Origin: Mytilisepta virgata
Lineage: Eukaryota; Mollusca; Bivalvia; Mytilida; Mytilidae
Direction: 5' to 3'
Length of the DNA stretch: 64,000 bases
Assembly (NCBI GenBank): GCA_028015205.1
Contig: CM051521.1
Coordinates: forward strand, 122,892,614-122,956,613
A program made the translations under genes and the position numbers. Each line of letters begins with the position of its first letter. Position 1 is the stretch's first letter. The notes under the pieces are model-generated. The model did no database searches and was not told the DNA's origin. It worked only from the letters and a program-made list of their open reading frames with translations. Below are positions 37,074-47,900 of the stretch, in pieces.

Positions 37074-38615
37074 CACTGAACCGCAAAAGAAACGTCGCAC
37101 AAAATGACATGTTCACATACATTTATTTCAAAGTGACATTTATATATTTTAAATTAATTTTTACAAAATTTAATGAATGATTTACAGTCTTTTGGTTACA
37201 ATGTTCACAAAAACGTCACAATTGTCGCAACGTCACATGTTTTCAATGCTGTGCTCCCACGTCCGTTAATAACGTGTATGTCCTCCACCGGCACCAATTA
37301 CTGCGGCACATCTTCGGTACATGGAGTTGATAAGCCGATTAGTAAACGCCATCGGAATACGTGCCCATACTCTCTGAAACGCTTGTGAAAGTTCAGCTGC
37401 AGTTGTCGGACTTGGCTGCTAATTATTCAACCGTCTTTGAACTTCGTCCCATAAATGTTCAATAGGGTTTAAATCTGGACTCAAAGCCGGCCAATCCATA
37501 ACATTAATGTTATTCTGCTATAGGAAGTCTCTTGTGGCTCTTGCGGTATGCGCACGTGCATTGTCCTGTTGGAAAGTCTTGTTTTGATGACGTGCGAAAT
37601 GGGACTGAACATGGGATGTCAAGACTTGGTCGATGTAACGGGCAGCTGTTACGCCATTTCCTCTGCCTGGGCCAAAGTTCTGAAAGATGACTGGACCAAG
37701 TTTAACGTTAAGGCCGATTCCACCCCATACCATGATGCTAGGTCCTCCCCACGCGTCTGTTTCCAGAATGCAGCTGTCTTCGTAACGTTCCCCGCGTCTT
37801 CTCCACACTCTGGTTCTGCCATCGGCTATAGAAATGCAGTAACGGCTTTCGTCAGAGAAGATGATGTTACGCCATTGTCGATTTCGCCAATTCTGTCGCT
37901 GAGTGGCCCACTGAAGACGAGCTTGACGGTGTCGAGGAGTAAGAATAGGTCCTCTTGCTGGACGGCGACATCTCATGTTTCTAGCAGCTAATCGCCGACG
38001 AACCGTATCATCACTTATGGGTCGTCCATGTGTTCCAACAGTGTTTCTGGCAGTTTCGGCAGCTGGGGTGAACCGATTCATCAAATGGTGACGAACAATG
38101 CCTCTATTCTGTCTAGGGGTAGTGACTTGGGGTCTACCACTCCGTGGACGGTCATTTGTGCTGTTTGTTGCATTGTACCGTGTCCGTAGACGTTCAATTG
38201 TTCGAACAGCACAGTTGAAGTCGTTGGCAATAACTCTGGCAGATTGCCCAGCATCCAATCGACCAATGGCCTGTTCTCTCTGTTGTGGAGTCAGACGTGG
38301 CATAGCTTCTGTGTCAACACTGATACTAACACTCTTTAATTTTCTCCGGCCTTTTATACCCATAAAGGAGCATGAATTTCACGAACATTTAAGATTTAAG
38401 AAAAATTACCGCCAAGTGTGTCCCACGAGCGGTTTTAGGTACGGTCGCTCTACGATATCAACTGAAAATTATTCAATCGAAAATTTAATTCACAGGTAAT
38501 TTAATCTTACCTGGTGATGTAATCGTAATACTGATTATATAAAAATCATTAATTAATATTTATTTTGAATTTTGCTAACATTTTGAAAAAGCGACGTTTC
38601 TTTTGCGATTCAGTA
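37074..38615 (-). mobile_element. Tc1-like DNA transposon (IS630-Tc1-mariner)
   Basis: A 1542-bp element bounded by TA dinucleotides (37072-37073 and 38616-38617). The terminal inverted repeats read CACTGAACCGCAAAAGAAAC at the left and, complemented, TACTGAATCGCAAAAGAAAC at the right, continuing into GTCGC at both ends. It encloses one transposase on the minus strand. Size, target site and inverted repeats all fit a Tc1-type element. Confidence 0.95.
37266..38363 (-). pseudogene. Tc1-like transposase (DD34E) with two in-frame stops
   Basis: One reading frame runs from 38363 to the stop at 37266-37268. The ATG at 38303 (MPRLTPQQREQAIGRL) is the likelier start and gives 345 codons, the normal size of a Tc1 transposase. 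N-terminal part: paired-type helix-turn-helix DNA-binding region and a GRPR-like motif (RPRSGRP). Catalytic part: FSDES (first Asp), FQQDNARAH (second Asp) and DLNPIEHLW (Glu), with exactly 34 residues between the second Asp and the Glu. Two stop codons (TAG at about 37520 and at about 37420) interrupt the frame before and after the third catalytic residue; otherwise the frame is intact. It is therefore a recently inactivated copy. The cut-and-paste role is known for the family. Confidence 0.9.
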
Positions 38616-39053
38616 TATGTGACAACAATCAACGCGAATGTGGTATGAAAGTTTATAAAATTATTGAATACGGATTGTGGTAATTATAAGACCGTATAAT
38701 TAATCCCTGTGTAAAAAAAGTATCTTATTTCTTTTTGTTTGGTCATGGTTCTGAGCCTCTTAAATCAAAAGTTAGAAACAGGTTGTTCTTATGGCGGGTA
38801 AACATTTTAATATAATTTAAATTTATTTGAATAATGAATTTTAATTGGCTGAACCGCATAGAGCAACATTGGTTATACTGTATAACCTGGTTTGATCTTG
38901 TAACGTCACCAACGGATTAATCTGCCACTTGTAAATTCAAATAGTCCCATATCATTATTGATGCTTGAATTGAGGAATCATTGTAATTCTGTTTGGAAAT
39001 CGCGGTTTATTATGCGTAAACTGACCCAAACCAGGTTATTGGAGCATAACCTG

Positions 39054-39852
39054 TTAAGGTAACAGGTACGTAAATGGGCTATCTCACGGATTTTTATGAA
39101 ATTTTGCAAGCAATTAGAGCATGTGGAACTGCATATGAATATCGAAAAAATATATAAGTAACTTTTATACTTTCGGATATATAGCAAATTGAATATTCTG
39201 TAGAAAGAAGTACAAATGTATAGGATGCACGTAATTATCGCAAAAAATATTGAAAAATTTTACTTTAAATTGCCTTTTCTCAAAAACGTGTCCAACGAAT
39301 TTTCTTTAAAATTGATATGTTATTGCCACTAAAATTTCCGTTTTATTGATATGAAAGCTATAGGGGGTCACCGAATTCGTTTTTGCAGTATAAATCATCC
39401 AAATGTCTGTGCAATACCTAAAAACGTCGAAAAATAATATTTAGAGCCACGACGTCACGATTATTTTTGCCTTTTCGGCGCTTTTTCCACGCTGTACAGC
39501 AGATTCAACTATCCATACTCAAAAAACGAATCGGTGACCCCCTATAAATTTTATATCAATAAAACGGAAATTCCAGTAGCAAAAACATATCATTTTTAAA
39601 GAACATTCGTAGGACAGGATTTCGAGAAATGTTAATTTGTAGTCAAAATTGCTGAACTTTTTTACGATATTTACGTGTATTCTATATATTTGTACTACTA
39701 TTTTCCAGATATTTAATTTGCTATATCTCAGAAAGTGTAAAAGTTATATATATCATTTTTTCGATGTTCATGTGCAGTTCCTCATGCTCTAGTTGTATGC
39801 AAAATTTCATAAAATTCCGTGAGATTATCCATTTACGTACCTGTCACCTTAA
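39054..39852. mobile_element. Large foldback element, TTAA-flanked
   Basis: TTAA at 39054-39057 and 39849-39852 encloses 791 bp. The left arm (about 39058-39390) is an imperfect inverted copy of the right arm (about 39510-39848): GGTAACAGGTACGTAAATGG at the left faces CCATTTACGTACCTGTCACC at the right, and the inner ends tagggggtcaccgaat and atcggtgaccccctata also pair. The two arms encode the same spurious peptide on opposite strands. The spacer is about 120 bp. Confidence 0.75.
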
Positions 39853-40090
39853 AAATTTGAAACATTCCTTAAAGGGATATATATTGACTTTATTTCCTTC
39901 TTACAGAAGATTGGGTATGAACATATGTACACGTCAAACAGTTAATTTACAGTTAATAGATAAACATAAATCATATTGACAGTGTCATTTTAAGATGAAA
40001 ATTATAAAATATGACTCAGAATTTATAGAAAAAAGTGCATCATTTTTCTGTATGGTAAACACATAGCTCGGAGAAAGATTGTCCATTCTC

Positions 40091-40436
40091 TTAGTTTAAA
40101 TCAAAGTCGGTATCACACGCTGTAAATGTCATTGGATCTAAACTGTCCATATGTTCGCTAAACTGAATTGGGTTGATGGTAATAATATCGCGTCATAAGT
40201 CGTCACGGAGTTCTTTTGTAACTATACAAGAGACGAGCACATGTTCTACAATGTTCACGAAGAAGCCACCGCATTTATATCGGATTATCTTCGTTTCGAA
40301 CAATTGCGCACAAGTCAATAACATATTTTGCGGCTTTTCGAGGAATAAGGTTTCGTCTGGCTACATCCCATGCTTTGTGTGGTGTTATGTGTTTATGCAC
40401 TAATTCATAAAAGTTAAAATCATCGTCAGCTTCCAT
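40091..40436 (-). pseudogene. Broken coding remnant of unknown family
   Basis: On the minus strand an ATG at 40436 opens MEADDDFNFYELVHKHITPH, then RRNLIPRKAAKYVIDLCAIV and RNEDNPI before a TAA. With a one-base shift the reading continues YKCGGFFVNIVEHVLVSCIV and TKELRDDL, an in-frame TGA, then RDIITINPIQFSEHMDSLDP and TACDTDFDLN to a natural stop at 40091-40093. The block reads as one protein of about 115 residues with one frameshift and one stop. I do not recognise it; a transposon or retrogene fragment is possible. Confidence 0.45.
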
Positions 40437-41431
40437 TCTTGATTCGGTTTTCGCAACTGTCTCTTTTACAATGTTTGTTCATGTTTTCTTGCTCGGGAAA
40501 ACTCTATTATTAACGTAATTGTCAACATATTGCGACAAATTATACTTTGCGACAATTGTTATTATATTAAACAAAACCACATTGTTTTCTCACGCATGTG
40601 TTGTTGAATTCGTGAAGACATATTGTCATTACCCGTTTAGGCAGGGCATTACTGTTGAGTCTACACATTCTTCCGAAGAACAACAGTTTCTGTTTATCAA
40701 TAAGACATTCTATTGGCTGCCACACCAAGAGCGATGAGCACTTATCGGATCGGGTTAATTTTGGTAATCCGATGGCCTTGCACCATATTACAGATATATC
40801 TGTGAGCTCGTTATCAGATTGTACCACAGTTCACTGCCAAATAAAGCTTTAGGATAACATGTTTGATCGATAATCTTTGCACATGAGAGCGGATTAAGTA
40901 AACGTCAATTGTAAGGGCCCTGGTGTTGTAGGGGTGTCAGTATACTAAGTTATGGTATGGTGTTAAATGTACTTTCCTTATACTATGGAAAGGTATGTTG
41001 TCTAGTGTACTGTCAGTATACTATGTAATGGTATGGTGTTAAGTGTACTTTCAGTATACTATGGAAAGGTATGTTGTCTAGTGTATTGTCAGTACACCAT
41101 TTAAAGGTATGGTGTTAAGTGTACTTTCAGTATACTATGAAATGGTATAGTATATAAAGTGAACTGTCAGTATACTATCTCATGGTATGGTGTTAAGTGT
41201 ACTTTCAGTATACTATGTAAAGGCATGTTGTCTTGTGTACTGTCAGTATGCAATGTTATGGTATGGTGTTAAATGTACTTTCCTTATACTATGGAAAGAT
41301 ATGTTGTCTAGTGTACTGTCAGTATACTATGTAATGGTATGGTGTTAAGTGTACTGTCAGTATACTTTGTTATGGTATGGTGTTAAGTGTACTTTCAGTA
41401 TACTATGGAAAGGTATATTGTCTTGTGTAAT

Positions 41432-42898
41432 TATCCCCCCGCTTAGCGAAAGCGGGGGGATCATGTAATACAGTCCGTCCGTACGTACGTACGTACGTAC
41501 GTACGTCTGTAGTGGCAAGGCATATCTCTGAAACGGTAAAAGATAGAAACTTGAAATTTGGCATCATGGAAGAGTATATGACCCACTAGGGAATAGACCC
41601 CTTAAAATTGCAATTCGACCCCTTGGGGCCAAATTATGAGCGAAAAACGAATTTCGCGATATCCAATAAATGGAGATATCTCCAAAAGTGTTAAAGCTAG
41701 GATATTGGAACTTATGTCACTACTTATATTGCCTTTCCCAAGTTGAAAGAGGGTATCAAAATTTTGGTCCCGCCCCTAGGGGCAATGCCCTAAGGAGTTA
41801 AAAAATGTCTAAAAACGATTGTCCAAGAACTCCTCCTACACCGTAGAAGATAGAAACATGAAATTAGGTACACTAGTAACACTTGAAGAGTTGTCTGTGC
41901 CAAAGGTTTCGGAATTTTGATTTTTGCCCGGGGGGTGGGGCTACACCCTAATATGTAAAATCTCAAAATATGGTAAGATCAGTTCATATCCCCACCCCTT
42001 AACCATATATATTTTTATTCCACATTTAAAGACGAGTTACATGGTCACCCCCGGGGGTCAGCCCCACCCCCCTCATTTGGAAAATTACAAGATATCTCAA
42101 AAACAGTTAAGATCCCCACCCCTAAACCATATATATTCTTAGTGGGCATGACAAGACAAGTTTAATGGTCATCCCCGGGGGTCGGCCCCACCCCCCTAAT
42201 TTAGAAAATTACAAGTTATCTCTAAAACAGTTGAGATCCCCACCCCTAAACCATATATATTCTTAGTGGGCATGACAAGACCAGTTGAATGGTCATCCCC
42301 GGGGGGTCGGCCCCACCCCCCTCATTTACAAAATTACAAGTTATCTCAAAAACAGTTGAGATCCCCACCCCTAAACCATATATATTCTTAGTGGGCATGA
42401 CAAGACCAGTTGAATGGTCATCCCCGGGGGTCGGCCCCACCCCCTCATTTACAAAATTACAAGTTATCTCAAAAACATTTGAGATCCCCACCCCTAAACC
42501 ATATATATTCTTAGTGGGCATAACAAGACCAGTTGAATGGTCATCCCCGGGGGTCAGCCCCACCCCCCGCATTTACAAAATTACAAGTTATCTCAAAAAC
42601 AGTTGAGATCCCCACCCCTAAACAATATATATATTTAATGGACATGACAAGTTAAGACTTACATTCATTTGATGTAGGCCATTTCAATTTTATCCATCTT
42701 AAAACTTTTGCATTCGACTTTGTCCGAGCAGTAGAAGTCCAATTTCATATTTCTGTGTTGTTTCTTGATATCCAAAGATCAGTGTCAAACTTTTTCTCTA
42801 TTTATGCAATTTGAAATTATGAGGGGTTCAGACTTTGTGCATTCCGACTTTGCTGGGAGCGGGGGGATGTGCAATCTCCGATTGCTGCGTTTCATATA
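41432..42898 (+). mobile_element. Pearl/Helentron-like element with C-rich core repeats
   Basis: Left hairpin ccccccgcttagcgaaagcgg at 41435, then gtccgtccgtac and a (GTAC)n run. The core has about five units of roughly 117 bp with gatccccacccctaaacc and ggtcggccccacccccctc. The right end has agcggggggatgtg and a stem-loop gcaatctccgattgc at 42870-42884. It is inserted in the surrounding 40-bp minisatellite, which resumes at about 42900. Copies of the core in opposite orientation occur at 32.2-32.8 kb. Confidence 0.6.
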
Positions 42899-42990
42899 AC
42901 TATATTTTCAGTATAATGTGTCAAGGTATGGTGTCTATTGTACTGTCAGTATACTATGTTATTGTATGCTGTTAAGGCCAAAACAAACCA

Positions 42991-43219
42991 TATGTCTGTT
43001 TAAGGTTACATTGTGACAAAAATAGGGTATGTTTTTAGGCAAAATCATTTATTTTTTAAAAATTATTTTACATAAACCCCTTTAGGAGAAAAAATTGTCA
43101 GCGGATGTTTTATTATGGAAATAATTATATCAGCGACATTTTTTTCTAAAATGGGAATAAAATGGGTTAGGGTAGGCACAAAAAAATAGGGTAGGTAGCG
43201 TAACCAAAAACACACATAT
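42991..43219. mobile_element. Small MITE related to 34925-35122
   Basis: Inverted termini tatgtctgtttaaggttac and gtaaccaaaaacacacata, with the interior gttagggtaggcac and tagggtaggtagc. Inserted in the minisatellite; duplicated at 57458-57686. Confidence 0.5.
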
Positions 43220-44904
43220 ATATTTTTTGCCTATGTGTACTGTCAGTATAGCATGTAATTGTATGGTGTCTATTGTACTGTCAGTATATTACGTCATGGT
43301 ATGGTATTAGGTGTACTTTCAGTATACTATTAAAGGTATGTTGTCCAGTGTATTGTCAGTATATTATGTAATGTTATGGCGTTAAGTGTATACTATCAGT
43401 ATACTATGAAAGGTATGTTGTCCAGTGTATTGTCAGTATATTATGTAATGTTATGGCGTTAAGTGTATACTATCAGTATATTATGAAAGGTATGTTGTCC
43501 AGTGTATTGTCAGTATATTATGTAATGTTATGGCGTTAAGTGTACTGTCAGTATACTATGAAAGGTATGCTGTCTAGTGTATTGTCAGCATATTATGTAA
43601 TGTAATGGTGTTAAGTGTATACTGTCAGTATACTATGAAAGGTATGTTGTCTTGTGTATTGTCAGTATATTATGTCATGTTATGGTGTCAAATGTACTGT
43701 CGGCATACTGTTTAAAGGTACAGTGCATATAGTATACTGTCAATACACTATGTTAAGGTATGTAGTCTGGTGTTCTCTTGATATTCTGTATTTGTTTAAT
43801 CTGATATGGGTTATTTGTTGCCTGGGTCCCCGAACTTTTCCAGTACTCCACAAAATAAGCTTTATGGTCTAACAAGCCTTGTTATACTACATCTTAGTCT
43901 GTTTTATCATTTTTATTGTTGGTAAAGTAGACAAAATGGTGATCTACATGGTTATATAGTTTATCCTGCTTTGAAATAAGGCTACACAAAAAAATGTATG
44001 CACATAATTTTATACATTACGCCTTATTTCATTTGTAACAAAACTCTTTCAGTAATATAAAGATAAACAACTAGCCATGATTGTCTCGTGTGATTATATT
44101 TTGCTAAATACTTCATGCATTGGTTACGTATACATATACAGACTAAAAGAACTTGAGTTTACCTGATGACCAGATATACATGCACTTTTTCCCTTACACC
44201 AAAATAATTTGCATATTGAACTGACAATTAGTACGATAATCAGCGGTAATTTCTTTAGTTTGATATGCCTGCTGATATTACACTATTTTATTCATAAAAG
44301 TGTGCTCCATTTTTTCCGTTAAACTTTAACTAAAAAATAGCTCGAACTTTAGCACACCATTCTGCACTTAAAAACATGCAATTACCATTTAAAACCTGTA
44401 CGATTAATTACCATTTGGATGACACTTGATTAATTATATTTTTTTATGCATTCCTTTATACTAATCATTTGATTATTTTTTTAAAACAAGGGGTTTTGTA
44501 TATATTTCGTCGATTTCGACTTTTTTCTTTGATTTATTTAATGGCTATATTACATTCAAGATATCGTGTCATTAAATTTAAGACAATTTTAACAGTTTCC
44601 AGACTGAATCATAAAACATGTTAAACTGTAATGTACATCTGCATCTAGTATGATTAACCACAGTAACACATAAATAAGAAAGTCCTCGGGACTATTCGGC
44701 AATCTCCGTCCTATTTACGAAAACACCTGAATAGCAGTATACAGTGCGAAGTTATTCATACCATTAGAGTAACCAGCAGAGCATGAAAGCTTAACATAAA
44801 TGTTTAAAGTATAATGTTTAGAATGGGGAAGACGGTGTCGATTTGTGCTATTTTAATAATGGAAAACATTGAACAAACTTCCTAGTAAGAGATCTGGACT
44901 AAAA

Positions 44905-47900
44905 ATGACACAACACCTGCTGGTACTCTGCATATTTTGTCTGTTTCCCGGTAAGTCAAAGTTTTAACAACATCAGGAATTAACTAATTAAATCTAAAAT
45001 TAATTAAAAGAGGAAATAATCCGTACTTTCTTGCCTGTCAAGTACAGGTTAATAATCAGACATCTTGGGACGTGACAAGAAAACATATAATTGATTTATC
45101 GTAACAAACTAGACAGCTTTGTTATATAATGAATAAGTAATTATTTAGTCGATACTTGTTAATCAATATTTAAAACTGGGTAGAAGTTAGAGTGGTAATA
45201 TTTTTGAAAGTTTACACTGGGTGTGGCATTTTGCGCTAAACTTAGCTTCATGTCTTTTAAAAAACGGAACGTCCCGAAAATCTATCAGAACAAATTTACG
45301 CTAACGCAAGAAATATACATTGCATCTTTTCATACACCAGGGTAAACTAAATGTTAATGAAGAGAAGTTTTCAATGGACGATTTCATGTGAAAACCAAAG
45401 CCTCATTTATTTCTACTTTGCATACAATTTCTGTCCTCCATTAAAATCTTCTTTCACGATTTTATGAGTGTTATGATCTATCTATATGAAAATGAACATA
45501 CAAATGGGTCATGGTCAATACGGTACTTATATTTTGGTACCCATATTAATTCTTCCAATTTCGCATGTATGATATATAATAATTTATTTCTCTCCTGCTT
45601 TTTATAGGAGTTCGTGTTGTTTATTGTTTTTTAGTTTTCAGTGTTTATTTATTGCTGCTTGTGGTTGCATGTTCATTTGTCTTTCCGTGTTTGTTTGTCT
45701 AATGGCTTGCGTTTTTTTGGTTTGTTCCTTAGGTATATTTGTCCTCTTTATGATAAGCATTTGACGGATGATATAGAACAGGAACACCACGGCTCCTCAT
45801 TAAATACCATATCAGTAATACTTATTTTTACTTATTGTAAGGTTACGCCATGTTTAAATTTCGGATTAAATTATCTGGAAATTTTATAGTTTCGTTTCGT
45901 TGAGGTTTTATATATTTTCGGTAATCAACGAGTAAGCTTATGTAATTTGCTAATTACATTGGAATTCAAACAATTTAGAAATTACATTAATTGAACTATC
46001 TGATACTTTGGCTTACAATGGACAATTTAGTCTTAATTCTCGAGTTTAACAGGGAACCGTAAAGGCGATAATAGTAATTTAAATGTAGAAATCGTGTACT
46101 ATTGTAATTGGAGAACAAGTAACACACCTATTTATATTCCCATTATATTTATTTAGTGATCTAAGAATAAGGGGTTTTAACAGTATAAGAAAACTGGTTC
46201 CATTATATCAGTTCAGTTACAGTTCAATTTTCATTCTATCTTGTCAACCTATAATGTTTTAAAATGAACAAGTGCTTTTTACATGAAAAATGTAGAATTT
46301 GTGTCTGAGGGGTGGGACAAAAGAACCTTTACTGGGATATATTGCAAAATTCTCTTTTTACAATTTAATAATTATTAGAAACCCCCGTGTAGAAACCCAG
46401 ACTTCGAGTTAGAGGAATAACTATTAGAAACCCATACTTCGGATTAGTGGAATAAGCGTAAGCAGAATTCTTGTTTCTTTCGCTTTGAACGGTACCCAGA
46501 CGCTCTTTTGTTCCGCCAACCCTTTTACACTATGTGGGTTTTAAAAGTCCTTGGCCGCCATACACAATATCTCCAACTATATACTAAATTAATATACTCT
46601 AGAAGTTAACATGATGTAATGTATTTAAATTTATAGGGACGTATGACATGTCCTACAATAGCCCAAGGTTAATCTAGAGATTCATAATGGCTGTTTTGTG
46701 ATATATAACGGACCAAATAAATATTTTTTTTATCCCTTCGAAATGTTAATTTTCTAAATATTTATCGGTCATTTATAGAGTTATTTTGACGTATATGTAT
46801 TTGAAGGATCTGATACATATACACAGTTCCATTTCGAAGGTATTTATCTTTCAAATGCTTTGGACAGAAAGTGTAGTCTTAAAAATATAAAAGATAATTG
46901 AACAATAAAAAATAATTGTCATTTTATTCCTAATGACCCTGAATCATTTTATCAGATTATCTTTATAAAAATATCTTAAGCTGATAAAAACCTCTTTGCA
47001 TATGAAATATTTCTTGTCAGTACAAGTGAGTTGTCCCTGTCAGTTCTTGCTGGTTGCAACATAATTCATAATTTATGTCACAATAGGATATTTTTATTGT
47101 GTTAAACCTGAAACATTAACTGTCATTTTATTAAGTACATTGGACAGGACCTTTAGTGACGGTGAATGCTGAAAATAAATAAAAATATTATTTTAGAAAT
47201 GCCTCTAGGATACCTAAATACAATCACCATGCATTTGATTTGTAAAATAATGTATAATAAAGAAATATATTATCATGATTATGGTTTTATTATTTGATTG
47301 AAATTGAAACGTCATTTTTAACCCAACGGTATTACCAAACTGGATAGGACATCACTATCAGATCTGTGCACTTTGTAAAACGTTGATACATATCCCATTC
47401 TGTCTGGTTCTTACAGTGAACTGTACGTACATGTAATATACATGCTCAAGGAAATCTAAAGGAAATACGTGTATAAGATTTATGCGGGACAATTGTGCTC
47501 AAAGTGTAAAATTTGAAAGCTAGTACTAAACTAAGACGTCGAATTGCAAACTCAAATGCCAAAATGACGAAAAAAAAGGTAAAGCCAAAATGCCAGCTAA
47601 GGATAGGGCCAGCCCAGGAGATCCAGTGGCATAGGTACGCATAGGCACGGAAGCACGTTCTTCCACGTCATTTCGACAGAAAGAGGAGAAATACTTTTAG
47701 ATTTGATACCAAATTCTTTTTCTAACTTATAAGTATAACAGAAGACTCAACGAAGTATAATCATTAGAATTGTTTGAACCTCGAGCGGAATGAGATTTTT
47801 CAGTAGCATGTAGTTCTTTTGAAGCATCAATCATGCGATTCCAGGCTCTTTGTCAGTGAAAGTTGAACACAACAATACAGTTTGTCAAGACGACTGTAGT

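Larger units (their letters stand above)
40935..43780. repeat. About 40-bp AT-rich minisatellite split by an element
   Basis: Units of 39-45 bp (gtactgtcagtatactatg, ggtatggtgttaagtgtac). The first part is 40935-41425 and the array resumes at 42900 and 43240-43780. The split is caused by the tandem-core element at 41432 and a small MITE at about 42991-43219. Confidence 0.8.

Noticed and set aside
37548..37991. 147-residue plus-strand frame
   Set aside because: Antisense shadow of the Tc1-like transposase, which has clear catalytic motifs on the minus strand.
42246..42606. Overlapping 105-108-residue frames on opposite strands (also 56713-57073)
   Set aside because: They fall entirely within tandem core units of a mobile element; the duplicate is the segmental copy.
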